From: Planktomarina sp.
GTDB lineage: Bacteria; Pseudomonadota; Alphaproteobacteria; Rhodobacterales; Rhodobacteraceae
DNA length: 14,670 nt
Direction: 5' to 3'
Assembly (NCBI GenBank): GCA_022425445.1
Contig: JAKMFM010000115.1
Coordinates: 1 to 14,670, forward strand
Below the pieces are notes generated by a model. The model was not told where the DNA came from. It did no database searches and worked only from the letters and a program-made list of their open reading frames with translations. A program made the translations under genes and the position numbers. This document shows, piece after piece, positions 1 to 6,054 of this stretch. Position 1 is the stretch's first letter; each line of letters starts with the position of its first letter.

Positions 1-155
1 GTGACTGATTTTTCACCAGACGCGAGATAGCACAGGATCATCAACCGCCCTTCATGGCTGATCGCTTTGAGGAAGTTTGCAGCTCGAACCGCGTTACTTG
101 CCATTTTGTCCATATCTTCAGGACAAATATTCTTATCAAAAACTGGCAAAGCCAT
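1..155 (-). CDS. soxR: SoxR, ArsR-family sulfur-responsive repressor (partial, N-terminal part)
   Basis: About 51 N-terminal residues are visible on the minus strand (begins MALPVFDKNICPEDMDKM) and the frame runs off the left edge. The segment NFLKAISHEGRLMILCYLAS is the typical start of an ArsR/SmtB winged-helix domain. Cys42 in MILCYL sits where the SqrR/BigR/SoxR group has its first redox-sensing cysteine; the partner cysteine would lie outside the window. In Paracoccus, SoxR represses sox genes and binds the soxS-soxV and soxW-soxX intergenic regions. The gene follows soxS in the same direction. In-frame ATGs also exist at 173 and 179; I prefer 155 because a GAGG lies about 12 bases upstream and no better ribosome site precedes the others, but this is not certain. 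The symbol rests on family plus context. Confidence 0.85.
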   Translation of the reverse strand, partial: MALPVFDKNICPEDMDKMASNAVRAANFLKAISHEGRLMILCYLASGEKSV

Positions 156-204
156 GGTCGTGTTCTGCCTCATAAGCATACTGTTTAAGCTGTGTGACAT
201 ATAA

Positions 205-218
205 GACCCTCAAGGGTC
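205..218. repeat. Short perfect inverted repeat between soxS and soxR
   Basis: GACCCT-CA-AGGGTC: 6-base arms with a 2-base centre in the 52-76 base gap (depending on the soxR start) between the soxS stop and the soxR start. The centre is too short for a good RNA hairpin, and no T-run follows on either strand. It could be a protein-binding site or chance. It does not resemble the ATTC-N8-GAAT operator motif. Confidence 0.35.
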
Positions 219-231
219 AATGACACGAATT

Positions 232-591
232 TCATGGACGCATGGGCACATCGGCAGCGATCAGCATCTGCCCCAGTAGCCCCCAAAAGAAATCTTCCCC
301 AGGGTAACCTTCGATTCGAGAGGCTTCAACCCCATCCACGATCAGCACAAAGGTTGGCGTAAAATGCAGGCTGCGGGTAAATTGCAACTCTGCTGGCAGG
401 GTCTCATGCAGATCCAAGCGCAACAGCGGCGCAGCGCGGCCTTCCGGGGTTTTGGGATAAATTGGGCCAATTTCTTCATTCCAGCGGGCACACCACACAC
501 AGCCCTCTTCCTCGGCCATAATCAAGCGTGTCTCTGCCACAGCTGGTAGGGCCAGCATCGCAAGGGTGAGGCTCAGTGCTTTCATCCACAT
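232..591 (-). CDS. soxS: SoxS, periplasmic thioredoxin-like protein
   Basis: The 119-residue protein has a Sec signal (MWMKALSLTLAMLALPAVA) and a thioredoxin active site CVWC at residues 31-34. This is followed by a Trx-type FTPTFVLIVDG segment carrying the cis-proline. In Paracoccus pantotrophus, SoxS is a periplasmic thiol-disulfide reductase needed for full sox expression and for reactivating SoxYZ; it receives electrons from SoxV. It is the first gene leftward from the divergent control region and is followed by soxR. Start at 591 (ATG): AAAGG lies 11 bases upstream. A second ATG at 585 would shorten the protein by two residues. Family and role are firm from position and motif; the exact substrate is inferred from Paracoccus work. 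Confidence 0.88.
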   Translation of the reverse strand: MWMKALSLTLAMLALPAVAETRLIMAEEEGCVWCARWNEEIGPIYPKTPEGRAAPLLRLDLHETLPAELQFTRSLHFTPTFVLIVDGVEASRIEGYPGEDFFWGLLGQMLIAADVPMRP

Positions 592-610
592 TTGGAAATT
601 GACCTTTCGT

Positions 611-626
611 ATTCATAAATTGTAAT
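611..626. promoter_or_regulatory. Candidate SoxR operator 1 (ATTC-N8-TAAT)
   Basis: It matches 7 of 8 fixed bases of ATTC-N8-GAAT, the motif known for the SqrR-type ArsR repressors. It covers both overlapping -10 boxes of the soxS and soxV promoters, where a bound repressor would block both. Its centre is 21 bases from that of the second site, about two helical turns, so two dimers could bind the same face. Confidence 0.5.
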
Positions 627-631
627 ATGAA

Positions 632-647
632 ATTATCAAATTGCAAT
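632..647. promoter_or_regulatory. Candidate SoxR operator 2, weak (ATTA-N8-CAAT)
   Basis: It matches 6 of 8 fixed bases of ATTC-N8-GAAT. It overlaps the -35 element of the leftward soxS promoter and the expected transcription start area of soxV. It is supported mainly by its 21-base phasing with the site at 611-626 and by the shared internal AAATTG. Weak on its own. Confidence 0.3.
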
Positions 648-661
648 ATAGGCGGCCCCTT

Positions 662-1402
662 ATGTTCGACATTTCCATCGTTTCAGCATTTTTTGCGGGT
701 CTTTTATCCTTTGTTTCTCCCTGCATTTTGCCAATTGTACCATTCTATCTCAGTTATTTGGCTGGGGTTGGGATGAACCAAATCAACAGCGAGTCACAGA
801 TCGAAGCGGCCACGCGGCGCCGTGCTGTGCTTGCGGCGATGTTTTTTGCCGCTGGTGTGATCACGATTTTCATGGGTTTGGGAACGGTGGCGACCACCTT
901 TGGGCAAGTGGTGCGCGAATATTTTGATATTCTACGTTGGGTGGCTGCCGCCGTCGTCATCACGATGGGCTTACATTTCCTTGGGGTGATCAAGATTGCG
1001 TTGCTTTATCGACAGTTGAGTTTTGATACCTCGAAAATGTCCAATCTCAGCCTGGTCGGTTCCTATGTGGTCGGTCTGGCCTTTGCTTTTGGCTGGACCC
1101 CCTGTGTCGGTCCGGTTCTTGCGGCGATTTTATTTACCGCGGCGGGTGCGGAAACCGCTTGGAATGGGGCGTTGCTGCTGTTGACCTACGGGCTGGGCAT
1201 GACGTTGCCCTTCATAATCGCGGCTTTGTTTATCGCCCCATTCATGCGCTGGATGGCGCAGTTTCGACGGCACTTGGCCTTGGTGGAAAAAGCCATGGGG
1301 ATGTTTTTGATTCTCTTTGGATTGCTCATCGCGACAAACTCTATGAACTATATTGCGCAATGGATGTTAGAACTTGTGCCCAGTTTTGGGCGTATCGGAT
1401 AG
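662..1402 (+). CDS. soxV: SoxV, CcdA/DsbD-type membrane electron carrier
   Basis: The protein has 246 residues and is almost entirely hydrophobic, with about six membrane segments as expected of the CcdA family. The two redox cysteines are Cys21 in FVSPCILP and Cys148 in GWTPCVGP, both in the diagnostic proline contexts. CcdA proteins pass electrons from cytoplasmic thioredoxin to periplasmic thioredoxins; in the sox system SoxV reduces SoxW and SoxS. Start: ATG 662 with GGCGG at 651-655 six bases upstream. An in-frame TTG at 641 lies inside the operator region and has no ribosome site. soxW follows after 12 bases, so the two are co-transcribed from the promoter at 599-626. Confidence 0.93.
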   Translation: MFDISIVSAFFAGLLSFVSPCILPIVPFYLSYLAGVGMNQINSESQIEAATRRRAVLAAMFFAAGVITIFMGLGTVATTFGQVVREYFDILRWVAAAVVITMGLHFLGVIKIALLYRQLSFDTSKMSNLSLVGSYVVGLAFAFGWTPCVGPVLAAILFTAAGAETAWNGALLLLTYGLGMTLPFIIAALFIAPFMRWMAQFRRHLALVEKAMGMFLILFGLLIATNSMNYIAQWMLELVPSFGRIG

Positions 1403-1414
1403 GAAGGGACTGCC

Positions 1415-1972
1415 ATGAAACGTTTAATTTTGATCGCCGCTGCTGTTTTCATGAGTGCAACCATGGGTTTGGCCGAAATGGGCGACGATGGTTTGCATAA
1501 AGCGCCATGGATGCGAGACACGTTTAAAGATCTGTCTGAGGATCTGGCCGATGCCAACGCCGAAGGCAAACGACTCATGGTCATCATTGAGCAAAGAGGC
1601 TGTATCTATTGCAAGAAAATGCATGAGGACGTTTTTTCCGTTGCCAAAATCGCCGATTACATCGAGGCAAATTTCTTTGTTGTGCAGATAAATATGTTCG
1701 GAGACGTCGAAGTCACGGACTTTGACGGCACCATTTTGCCCGAAAAAGAGATGGTTCGCCGCTGGGGCGCATTGTTTACTCCGTCTGTTATGTTTTTTCC
1801 TGAAGAGGTGGCCGAGGATGTTCCGGCCAATCAAGCTGCTGTGGCCACCATGCCTGGTGCTTTTGGGAAACATACAACATTCAATATGTTAAATTGGGTT
1901 GTTGAACATGGCTACGCCGGCGATGAGAGCTTTCAAAAGTATCATGCCCGCAAATTTGCCGAGCAAAGTTAG
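1415..1972 (+). CDS. soxW: SoxW, periplasmic thioredoxin
   Basis: The protein has 185 residues, with a Sec signal (MKRLILIAAAVFMSATMGLA) and a thioredoxin-like fold. The active site is CIYC at residues 63-66 in EQRGCIYCKKMHEDVF, and a downstream FTPSVMFFPE segment carries the cis-proline. In Paracoccus, SoxW is the partner reduced by SoxV. The gene starts 12 bases after soxV with GGAAGGGA upstream of the ATG. Like SoxS it is a single-domain periplasmic Trx, so this locus encodes two separate outlets for SoxV electrons. Confidence 0.9.
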   Translation: MKRLILIAAAVFMSATMGLAEMGDDGLHKAPWMRDTFKDLSEDLADANAEGKRLMVIIEQRGCIYCKKMHEDVFSVAKIADYIEANFFVVQINMFGDVEVTDFDGTILPEKEMVRRWGALFTPSVMFFPEEVAEDVPANQAAVATMPGAFGKHTTFNMLNWVVEHGYAGDESFQKYHARKFAEQS

Positions 1973-1976
1973 CAGT

Positions 1977-1998
1977 TTTCGAGGCCTGTTTCGAGGCC
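1977..1998 (+). repeat. Tandem direct repeat of TTTCGAGGCC downstream of soxW
   Basis: TTTCGAGGCC occurs at 1977-1986 and again at 1989-1998, a 12-base period. The copies also allow a small GGCCT/AGGCC hairpin with a 6-base loop, but no T-run follows, so it is a poor terminator. It begins four bases after the soxW stop. Confidence 0.45.
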
Positions 1999-2011
1999 CG
2001 CCAGAAATAAT

Positions 2012-2031
2012 AAATTCATTAAAGTGAATTT
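2012..2031. promoter_or_regulatory. Candidate SoxR operator in the soxW-soxX gap
   Basis: A perfect inverted repeat AAATTCA-N6-TGAATTT contains ATTC-N8-GAAT exactly at 2014-2029. In Paracoccus the soxW-soxX intergenic region is one of the two demonstrated SoxR targets. It lies about 68 bases upstream of the soxX start, so the structural genes soxX onward probably have their own regulated promoter here. I could not find a convincing -35/-10 pair around it. Confidence 0.65.
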
Positions 2032-2098
2032 GTGGTTGATTGATACGCTGTTGGTCGACTACGGTACACATAAATAAAAAAGTGTTTCGGGAGGACGC

Positions 2099-2548
2099 AT
2101 GAGAAATATTTTTACAATCGCCGCCGTGTCGGTGTTGAGTGTGACAAGCGCTGTTGCGGAAACTGCTCCGAGTAATGTCGCGTTTGAGGATGGTTCTGTG
2201 ATGGCCTCCTTGAGCGGTTCTGCAGGGGATGCTGCTGCAGGTCGCAAAACCTTTATGAACCGCAAATTGGGCAACTGCCTTGCCTGTCATACGAATGATG
2301 ACATGCCCGAGCAGCAATTCCACGGTGAAGTCGGCCCGCCATTGACCGGCGTTGGTGATCGCTGGGAAGAGGCTGAACTGCGTGGGATCGTCGTCAACGC
2401 GAAGATGATGTTCGAGGGAACGATCATGCCGGCATTTTACATCGACAGCGGCTACGAGCGCCCGCTCAAGAAGTTTGATGGCAAATCGATCCTGACTGCC
2501 CAACAAGTTGAAGATGTGGTGGCATATCTTTTGACCCTTAAAGACTAA
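2099..2548 (+). CDS. soxX: SoxX, monoheme cytochrome c subunit of SoxXA
   Basis: The 149-residue protein has a Sec signal (MRNIFTIAAVSVLSVTSAVA) and one heme-binding motif CLACH at residues 60-64. A likely axial methionine is Met110 in GTIMPAFY. Length and motif fit alphaproteobacterial SoxX. It forms SoxXA with SoxA, which conjugates thiosulfate to the SoxY carrier cysteine with release of two electrons. Start: GGGAGG at 2089-2094, four bases before the ATG. It heads the structural run XYZA and follows the inverted-repeat operator at 2012-2031. Confidence 0.95.
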   Translation: MRNIFTIAAVSVLSVTSAVAETAPSNVAFEDGSVMASLSGSAGDAAAGRKTFMNRKLGNCLACHTNDDMPEQQFHGEVGPPLTGVGDRWEEAELRGIVVNAKMMFEGTIMPAFYIDSGYERPLKKFDGKSILTAQQVEDVVAYLLTLKD

Positions 2549-2577
2549 AGATCTGAATAAGATCAGGGAGACACAAC

Positions 2578-3000
2578 ATGGAATTTACGAGACGAAACAT
2601 TTTGGCCCTCGGATCCGGCGCTTTCGCGGCCGCGAGTTTCGCGGGTATGCCAGCCTTTGCATCGAAAACAGATGATGCGATCGCGGCCTTTACTGGCGGT
2701 GCCAGTGTTACAGAGGGCGGCATTGATCTGACTGCTCCAGAAATTGCAGAGAATGGCAATACTGTGCCGGTATCGGTCAGCGCACCCGGCGCGGTGTCCA
2801 TCATGCTGTTGGCGACAGGCAACCCAACGCCAGCGGTCGCCACATTTAACTTTGGTCCAATGGCCGGCACGCGCTCCGGTGCGACGCGCATTCGTTTGGC
2901 AAAAACCCAAGACGTGGTTGCTGTCGCGAAAATGGCAGACGGCTCATTCCGCACGGCGGGTGCAACTGTAAAAGTAACAATCGGCGGCTGCGGCGGCTAA
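2578..3000 (+). CDS. soxY: SoxY, sulfur-carrier subunit of SoxYZ
   Basis: The 140-residue protein ends in the diagnostic GGCGG (residues 136-140). Cys138 is the carrier site to which thiosulfate-derived sulfur is covalently attached. A twin-arginine signal lies at the N-terminus (RRNILALGSG, residues 5-14, cleavage near AFA). SoxZ has no signal of its own, so in the known systems the YZ heterodimer is folded in the cytoplasm and exported by Tat on the SoxY signal. The gap to soxX is 29 bases and to soxZ 25 bases. Confidence 0.97.
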   Translation: MEFTRRNILALGSGAFAAASFAGMPAFASKTDDAIAAFTGGASVTEGGIDLTAPEIAENGNTVPVSVSAPGAVSIMLLATGNPTPAVATFNFGPMAGTRSGATRIRLAKTQDVVAVAKMADGSFRTAGATVKVTIGGCGG

Positions 3001-3025
3001 ACTCAGAATTTAAGGAGAAGTACTG

Positions 3026-3355
3026 ATGGCGAAAGGTGTAAAACCACGCGTTAAGGTTCCAAAATCGGCCGCAGCAGGTGATGTGATCACGATCAAGACT
3101 TTGATCAGCCATAAGATGGAATCTGGTGTGCGTAAAGATGGCGACGGAAACATCATTCCGCGCTCTATCATCAATCGGTTTGTCGCCGATTTTAATGGAC
3201 AAAATATCATCGACGTGACTTTGGAACCTGCGATTTCCACAAATCCATACTTCCAATTTGAAGCCATGGTGCCTGAAGCCGGTGAGTTCAAATTTACATG
3301 GTATGACGATGATGGTTCTGTCTATGAGACCTCAAAGAAAATAAAAATAGCCTAA
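3026..3355 (+). CDS. soxZ: SoxZ, partner subunit of the SoxYZ sulfur carrier
   Basis: The 109-residue protein has no signal peptide, as is normal for SoxZ. The sequence opens MAKGVKPRVKVPKSAAAGDV, followed by the family's VITIKTLISHKMESGVRKD stretch and a C-terminal immunoglobulin-like ending (FKFTWYDDDGSVYETSKKIKIA). It pairs with SoxY and is exported with it. TAAGGAG at 3011-3017 precedes the ATG. Confidence 0.96.
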   Translation: MAKGVKPRVKVPKSAAAGDVITIKTLISHKMESGVRKDGDGNIIPRSIINRFVADFNGQNIIDVTLEPAISTNPYFQFEAMVPEAGEFKFTWYDDDGSVYETSKKIKIA

Positions 3356-3382
3356 TATCTTGTGGTCTAGGGAGGACTGAAA

Positions 3383-4219
3383 ATGGAATTCAAGACTTTA
3401 CTAACGAGTGCGACCATCGTGGCTTTGTCCGCTGGGTTTGCGTCTGCACAAGACGACTCAATATTGGCGGTGGATGGGGATGTTATCAAGACTCGCGCGG
3501 CTGCACCGGCCTTTGCTGAGAACCTTGATACGGTCTATTCTGGATGGCACTTTAGATCTGGTGAAACTCAGGCGCTGCAAATGGATGATTTTGAAAATCC
3601 TGCTTTCGTGTTTGTCGATCAAGGTATTGATTTGTTTGACAAGGTTGAAGGGACTGAAGGCAAAGCCTGTGCAAGCTGTCACGAAGATGTGGCCGATTTT
3701 GCGGGCCTTCGCTCAACACTGCCACGGGTTGAAAATGGTGAATTGGTCACTATGGAAAACTTGGTCAATGAGTGCCGCACAGAGCGCATGGGGGCGGAAC
3801 CTTGGAAGTATACCGGCGGTCAAATGACGGCTGTGACTGCTTTGATTGGTCTGCAATCGCGTGGCATGTCGATCAATGTTGCGGTCGATGGCGATGCAGC
3901 CCCATTCTTTGAGCGCGGTAAGGATCTGTATTACAAGCGCGTCGGTCAATTGGATATGGCCTGCTCAAATTGTCATGAAGACAATTACGGCGTCATGATC
4001 CGCGCCGATCACCTGAGCCAAGGTCAAATAAACGGCTTTCCAACCTATCGGTTGAAAAATGCTAAATTGAACTCGGCCCATGCACGTTTCAAAGGTTGTA
4101 TGTCCAACATTCGTGCAACACCGTTTAAAGTGGGCGGCGACGAGTTTAAGGCCCTTGAGCTGTATCTCGCGGCGCGTGGAAACGGTTTGTCTGTAGAGAC
4201 CCCATCGGTCCGAAACTAA
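3383..4219 (+). CDS. soxA: SoxA, diheme cytochrome c subunit of SoxXA
   Basis: The 278-residue protein has a Sec signal (MEFKTLLTSATIVALSAGFASA). Two heme motifs are present: CASCH at 96-100 and CSNCH at 194-198. Cys131 (NECRTERMG) fits the cysteine ligand of the first heme. Cys239 in FKGCMSNIRATPF matches the ligand of the active-site heme, which carries the cysteine persulfide in characterised SoxA. This is therefore the two-heme type, as in Paracoccus and Rhodovulum, with an intact active site. GGGAGGA lies just upstream. A terminator-like hairpin begins 10 bases after the stop. Confidence 0.96.
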   Translation: MEFKTLLTSATIVALSAGFASAQDDSILAVDGDVIKTRAAAPAFAENLDTVYSGWHFRSGETQALQMDDFENPAFVFVDQGIDLFDKVEGTEGKACASCHEDVADFAGLRSTLPRVENGELVTMENLVNECRTERMGAEPWKYTGGQMTAVTALIGLQSRGMSINVAVDGDAAPFFERGKDLYYKRVGQLDMACSNCHEDNYGVMIRADHLSQGQINGFPTYRLKNAKLNSAHARFKGCMSNIRATPFKVGGDEFKALELYLAARGNGLSVETPSVRN

Positions 4220-4228
4220 GTAAAGTTT

Positions 4229-4270
4229 AAGGAACCCATGTTCCGATCACAGGGCGTGGGTTCTTTTATA
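4229..4270 (+). terminator. Hairpin with T-rich tail between soxA and soxB (attenuator-like)
   Basis: A 12-base stem pairs 4229-4240 with 4255-4266: AAGGAACCCATG against CGTGGGTTCTTT, with two G-T pairs and a core GAACCCA/TGGGTTC. The loop is 14 bases, and the right arm runs into TTCTTTTATAAT. This looks like an intrinsic terminator inside the operon. Since soxB has no obvious promoter of its own, partial read-through would give more XYZA than BCD transcript. Alternatively it marks a processing or stability point. Confidence 0.6.
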
Positions 4271-4320
4271 ATCAAACGAATTCAATATCGTGCATATGTG
4301 GCGCGGATGTGAGGACTGAA

Positions 4321-6024
4321 ATGATATCTCGTCGTGATTTTTTGCAAACCAGTATGGCCGCGGCTGCGCTTTATGGTGGATCTGGCTTTGGAAACTGGGG
4401 GCGATTGGCTGCACAGCAATCGCTGACGCAAAGCAAGTTGCTTGAATTTGAGACCTTCGGCAATGTTTCTTTAATCCATGTCACAGATATTCATGCTCAG
4501 ATGAAGCCGATTTTCTTCCGCGAACCAGAGATCAATATCGGTGTTGGTGCCAACCGCGGACAGGTGCCACATGTCACCGGGGCGGATTTTCGCAAGCTCT
4601 ATGGAATTCATGACGGTAGCGCCTCTGCCTATGCGCTGACCTACAATGACTTTTCAGCTCTGGCCAAAGGATATGGGCGCGTTGGTGGGTTGGACCGTGT
4701 CGCAACTGTCATCAACCAAATTCGCGCGGAGCGCCCGGATGCTTTGCTGCTGGATGGGGGAGATACTTGGCATGGCTCTTACACCTGCCACAAGACCTCG
4801 GGCCAAGATATGGTCAATGTCATGAATGCCCTGCGCCCCGATGCGATGACCTTCCACTGGGAGTTCACCCTGGGCAGCGAGCGGGTCAATGAGATTGTTG
4901 AAGGCCTGCCTTTCGCGGCTTTGGGTCAAAATATCTTTGACAGCGAATGGGATGAGCCGACAGAAATGTTTCCTCCATATAAGTTCTTTGAAACCGGTGG
5001 CGTGAAGGTTGCAGTGCTTGGTCAGGCGTTCCCCTATATGCCCATCGCCAATCCAGGGTGGATGTTCCCAGAATATGCCTTCGGTATCCGCGATGAGAAC
5101 ATGCAAATGATGGTGGATGAAGTGCGCGCCAAAGGAGCTGATTTGGTGGTCTGTTTAAGTCACAACGGCTTTGATGTGGATAAACAAATGGCCGGCATTG
5201 TGACAGGAATTGATGTGATCCTGTCTGGCCATACGCATGACGCTTTGCCCGAGCCGCTTTTGGTGGGCAAAACCATCATTGTGGCATCAGGCTCTAATGG
5301 TAAATTCGTCAGCCGTGTTGATCTGGATGTGCGCAACGGGCAGATGATGGGTTTCCGTCACAAGCTGATCCCGATCTTCTCAGATGTGATTGAGCCAGAT
5401 GCAGAGGTTGCAAAAATTATCGACGCACAGCGCGCCCCCTATGAAAGTGAGCTGCGTGAAGTCATTGGCCGCACTGCAGAAAATCAAACACTTTACCGCC
5501 GTGGAAATTTCAACGGCACATGGGATGATCTCATTTGCAACGCATTGATCGAAGAGCGGGACGCAGATATCGCCTTATCGCCCGGCGTGCGCTGGGGGCC
5601 ATCAATTTTACCGGGCCAAGATATTACCCGTGAGGATATTTGGAACGTTACTTCAATGTCTTATGGAGAGGCCTATCGTACAGAGATGACCGGTGAATTC
5701 CTGCATATTGTCTTGGAAGATGTCGCCGATAATTTGTTCAACCCGGATCCCTACTATCAGCAAGGTGGGGATATGGTGCGGGTGGGGGGGCTTGGCTATC
5801 GGATCGATATCAACAAACCCCAGGGTCAGCGGATCACTGAAATGACTTTGTTGAAAACAGGCGAGAAGATTGAGGCTGCGAAAACCTATACGATCGCCGG
5901 TTGGGCCAGCGTCAACGAAGGCACTGAGGGCCCACAAATTTGGGATGTGGTGGAAAACCATATCCGCAAGCAAGGGACGATCTTACTGGATCCGAACAAC
6001 TCAGTTGAGGTTATCGGGGCCTAA
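4321..6024 (+). CDS. soxB: SoxB, manganese-dependent sulfate thiohydrolase
   Basis: The 567-residue protein belongs to the metallophosphatase/5'-nucleotidase superfamily. It has a Tat signal (SRRDFLQTS, residues 3-11). Metal-site motifs are in order: DIH at 56-58, GGDTW at 147-150 (Asp148), FHWEFT at 178-183, SHNG at 280-283 and GHTHD at 303-307. The C-terminal domain starts around residue 380. SoxB hydrolyses the terminal sulfonate of SoxY-bound thiosulfate, releasing sulfate. Start: ATG 4321 with GAGGA five bases upstream. A GTG at 4309 would overlap that ribosome site and push the twin-arginine motif inward, so it is rejected. The 101-base gap before it holds the hairpin at 4229-4270. Confidence 0.96.
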   Translation: MISRRDFLQTSMAAAALYGGSGFGNWGRLAAQQSLTQSKLLEFETFGNVSLIHVTDIHAQMKPIFFREPEINIGVGANRGQVPHVTGADFRKLYGIHDGSASAYALTYNDFSALAKGYGRVGGLDRVATVINQIRAERPDALLLDGGDTWHGSYTCHKTSGQDMVNVMNALRPDAMTFHWEFTLGSERVNEIVEGLPFAALGQNIFDSEWDEPTEMFPPYKFFETGGVKVAVLGQAFPYMPIANPGWMFPEYAFGIRDENMQMMVDEVRAKGADLVVCLSHNGFDVDKQMAGIVTGIDVILSGHTHDALPEPLLVGKTIIVASGSNGKFVSRVDLDVRNGQMMGFRHKLIPIFSDVIEPDAEVAKIIDAQRAPYESELREVIGRTAENQTLYRRGNFNGTWDDLICNALIEERDADIALSPGVRWGPSILPGQDITREDIWNVTSMSYGEAYRTEMTGEFLHIVLEDVADNLFNPDPYYQQGGDMVRVGGLGYRIDINKPQGQRITEMTLLKTGEKIEAAKTYTIAGWASVNEGTEGPQIWDVVENHIRKQGTILLDPNNSVEVIGA

Positions 6025-6054
6025 GGCGGCCCTGTATGATTGAAGGAAATTACC

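Larger units (their letters stand above)
592..661. promoter_or_regulatory. soxS/soxV divergent control region: overlapping opposing promoters
   Basis: For soxVW, a -35 TTGACC at 599-604 and a -10 TGTAAT at 621-626 are separated by 16 bases, each matching the sigma70 consensus at 5 of 6 positions. For soxSR on the other strand, -35 TTGCAA (646-641) and -10 TACAAT (624-619) are also 16 bases apart. The two -10 boxes overlap, so the promoters face each other and probably exclude one another. Two operator-like sites (611-626 and 632-647) cover these elements. In Paracoccus this same intergenic region is a SoxR target. The promoter calls are pattern matches only. Confidence 0.6.

Noticed and set aside
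641..661. Upstream TTG start for SoxV (seven extra residues)
   Set aside because: It lies inside the weaker operator candidate, has no ribosome site, and the ATG at 662 has GGCGG six bases upstream and yields a normal CcdA N-terminus.
2030..2098. A promoter for soxX
   Set aside because: Several TTG-containing -35-like boxes occur, but none has a well-matched -10 at 16-18 bases; I could not support one over another.
4282..4297. A further ATTC-N8-GAAT-like site upstream of soxB
   Set aside because: Only ATTC plus a two-of-four right half (GCAT) is present, and no promoter is visible around it; too weak.
4309..4320. GTG start for SoxB four codons upstream
   Set aside because: The GAGGA at 4311-4315 is correctly spaced for ATG 4321 and would be within the longer reading frame.
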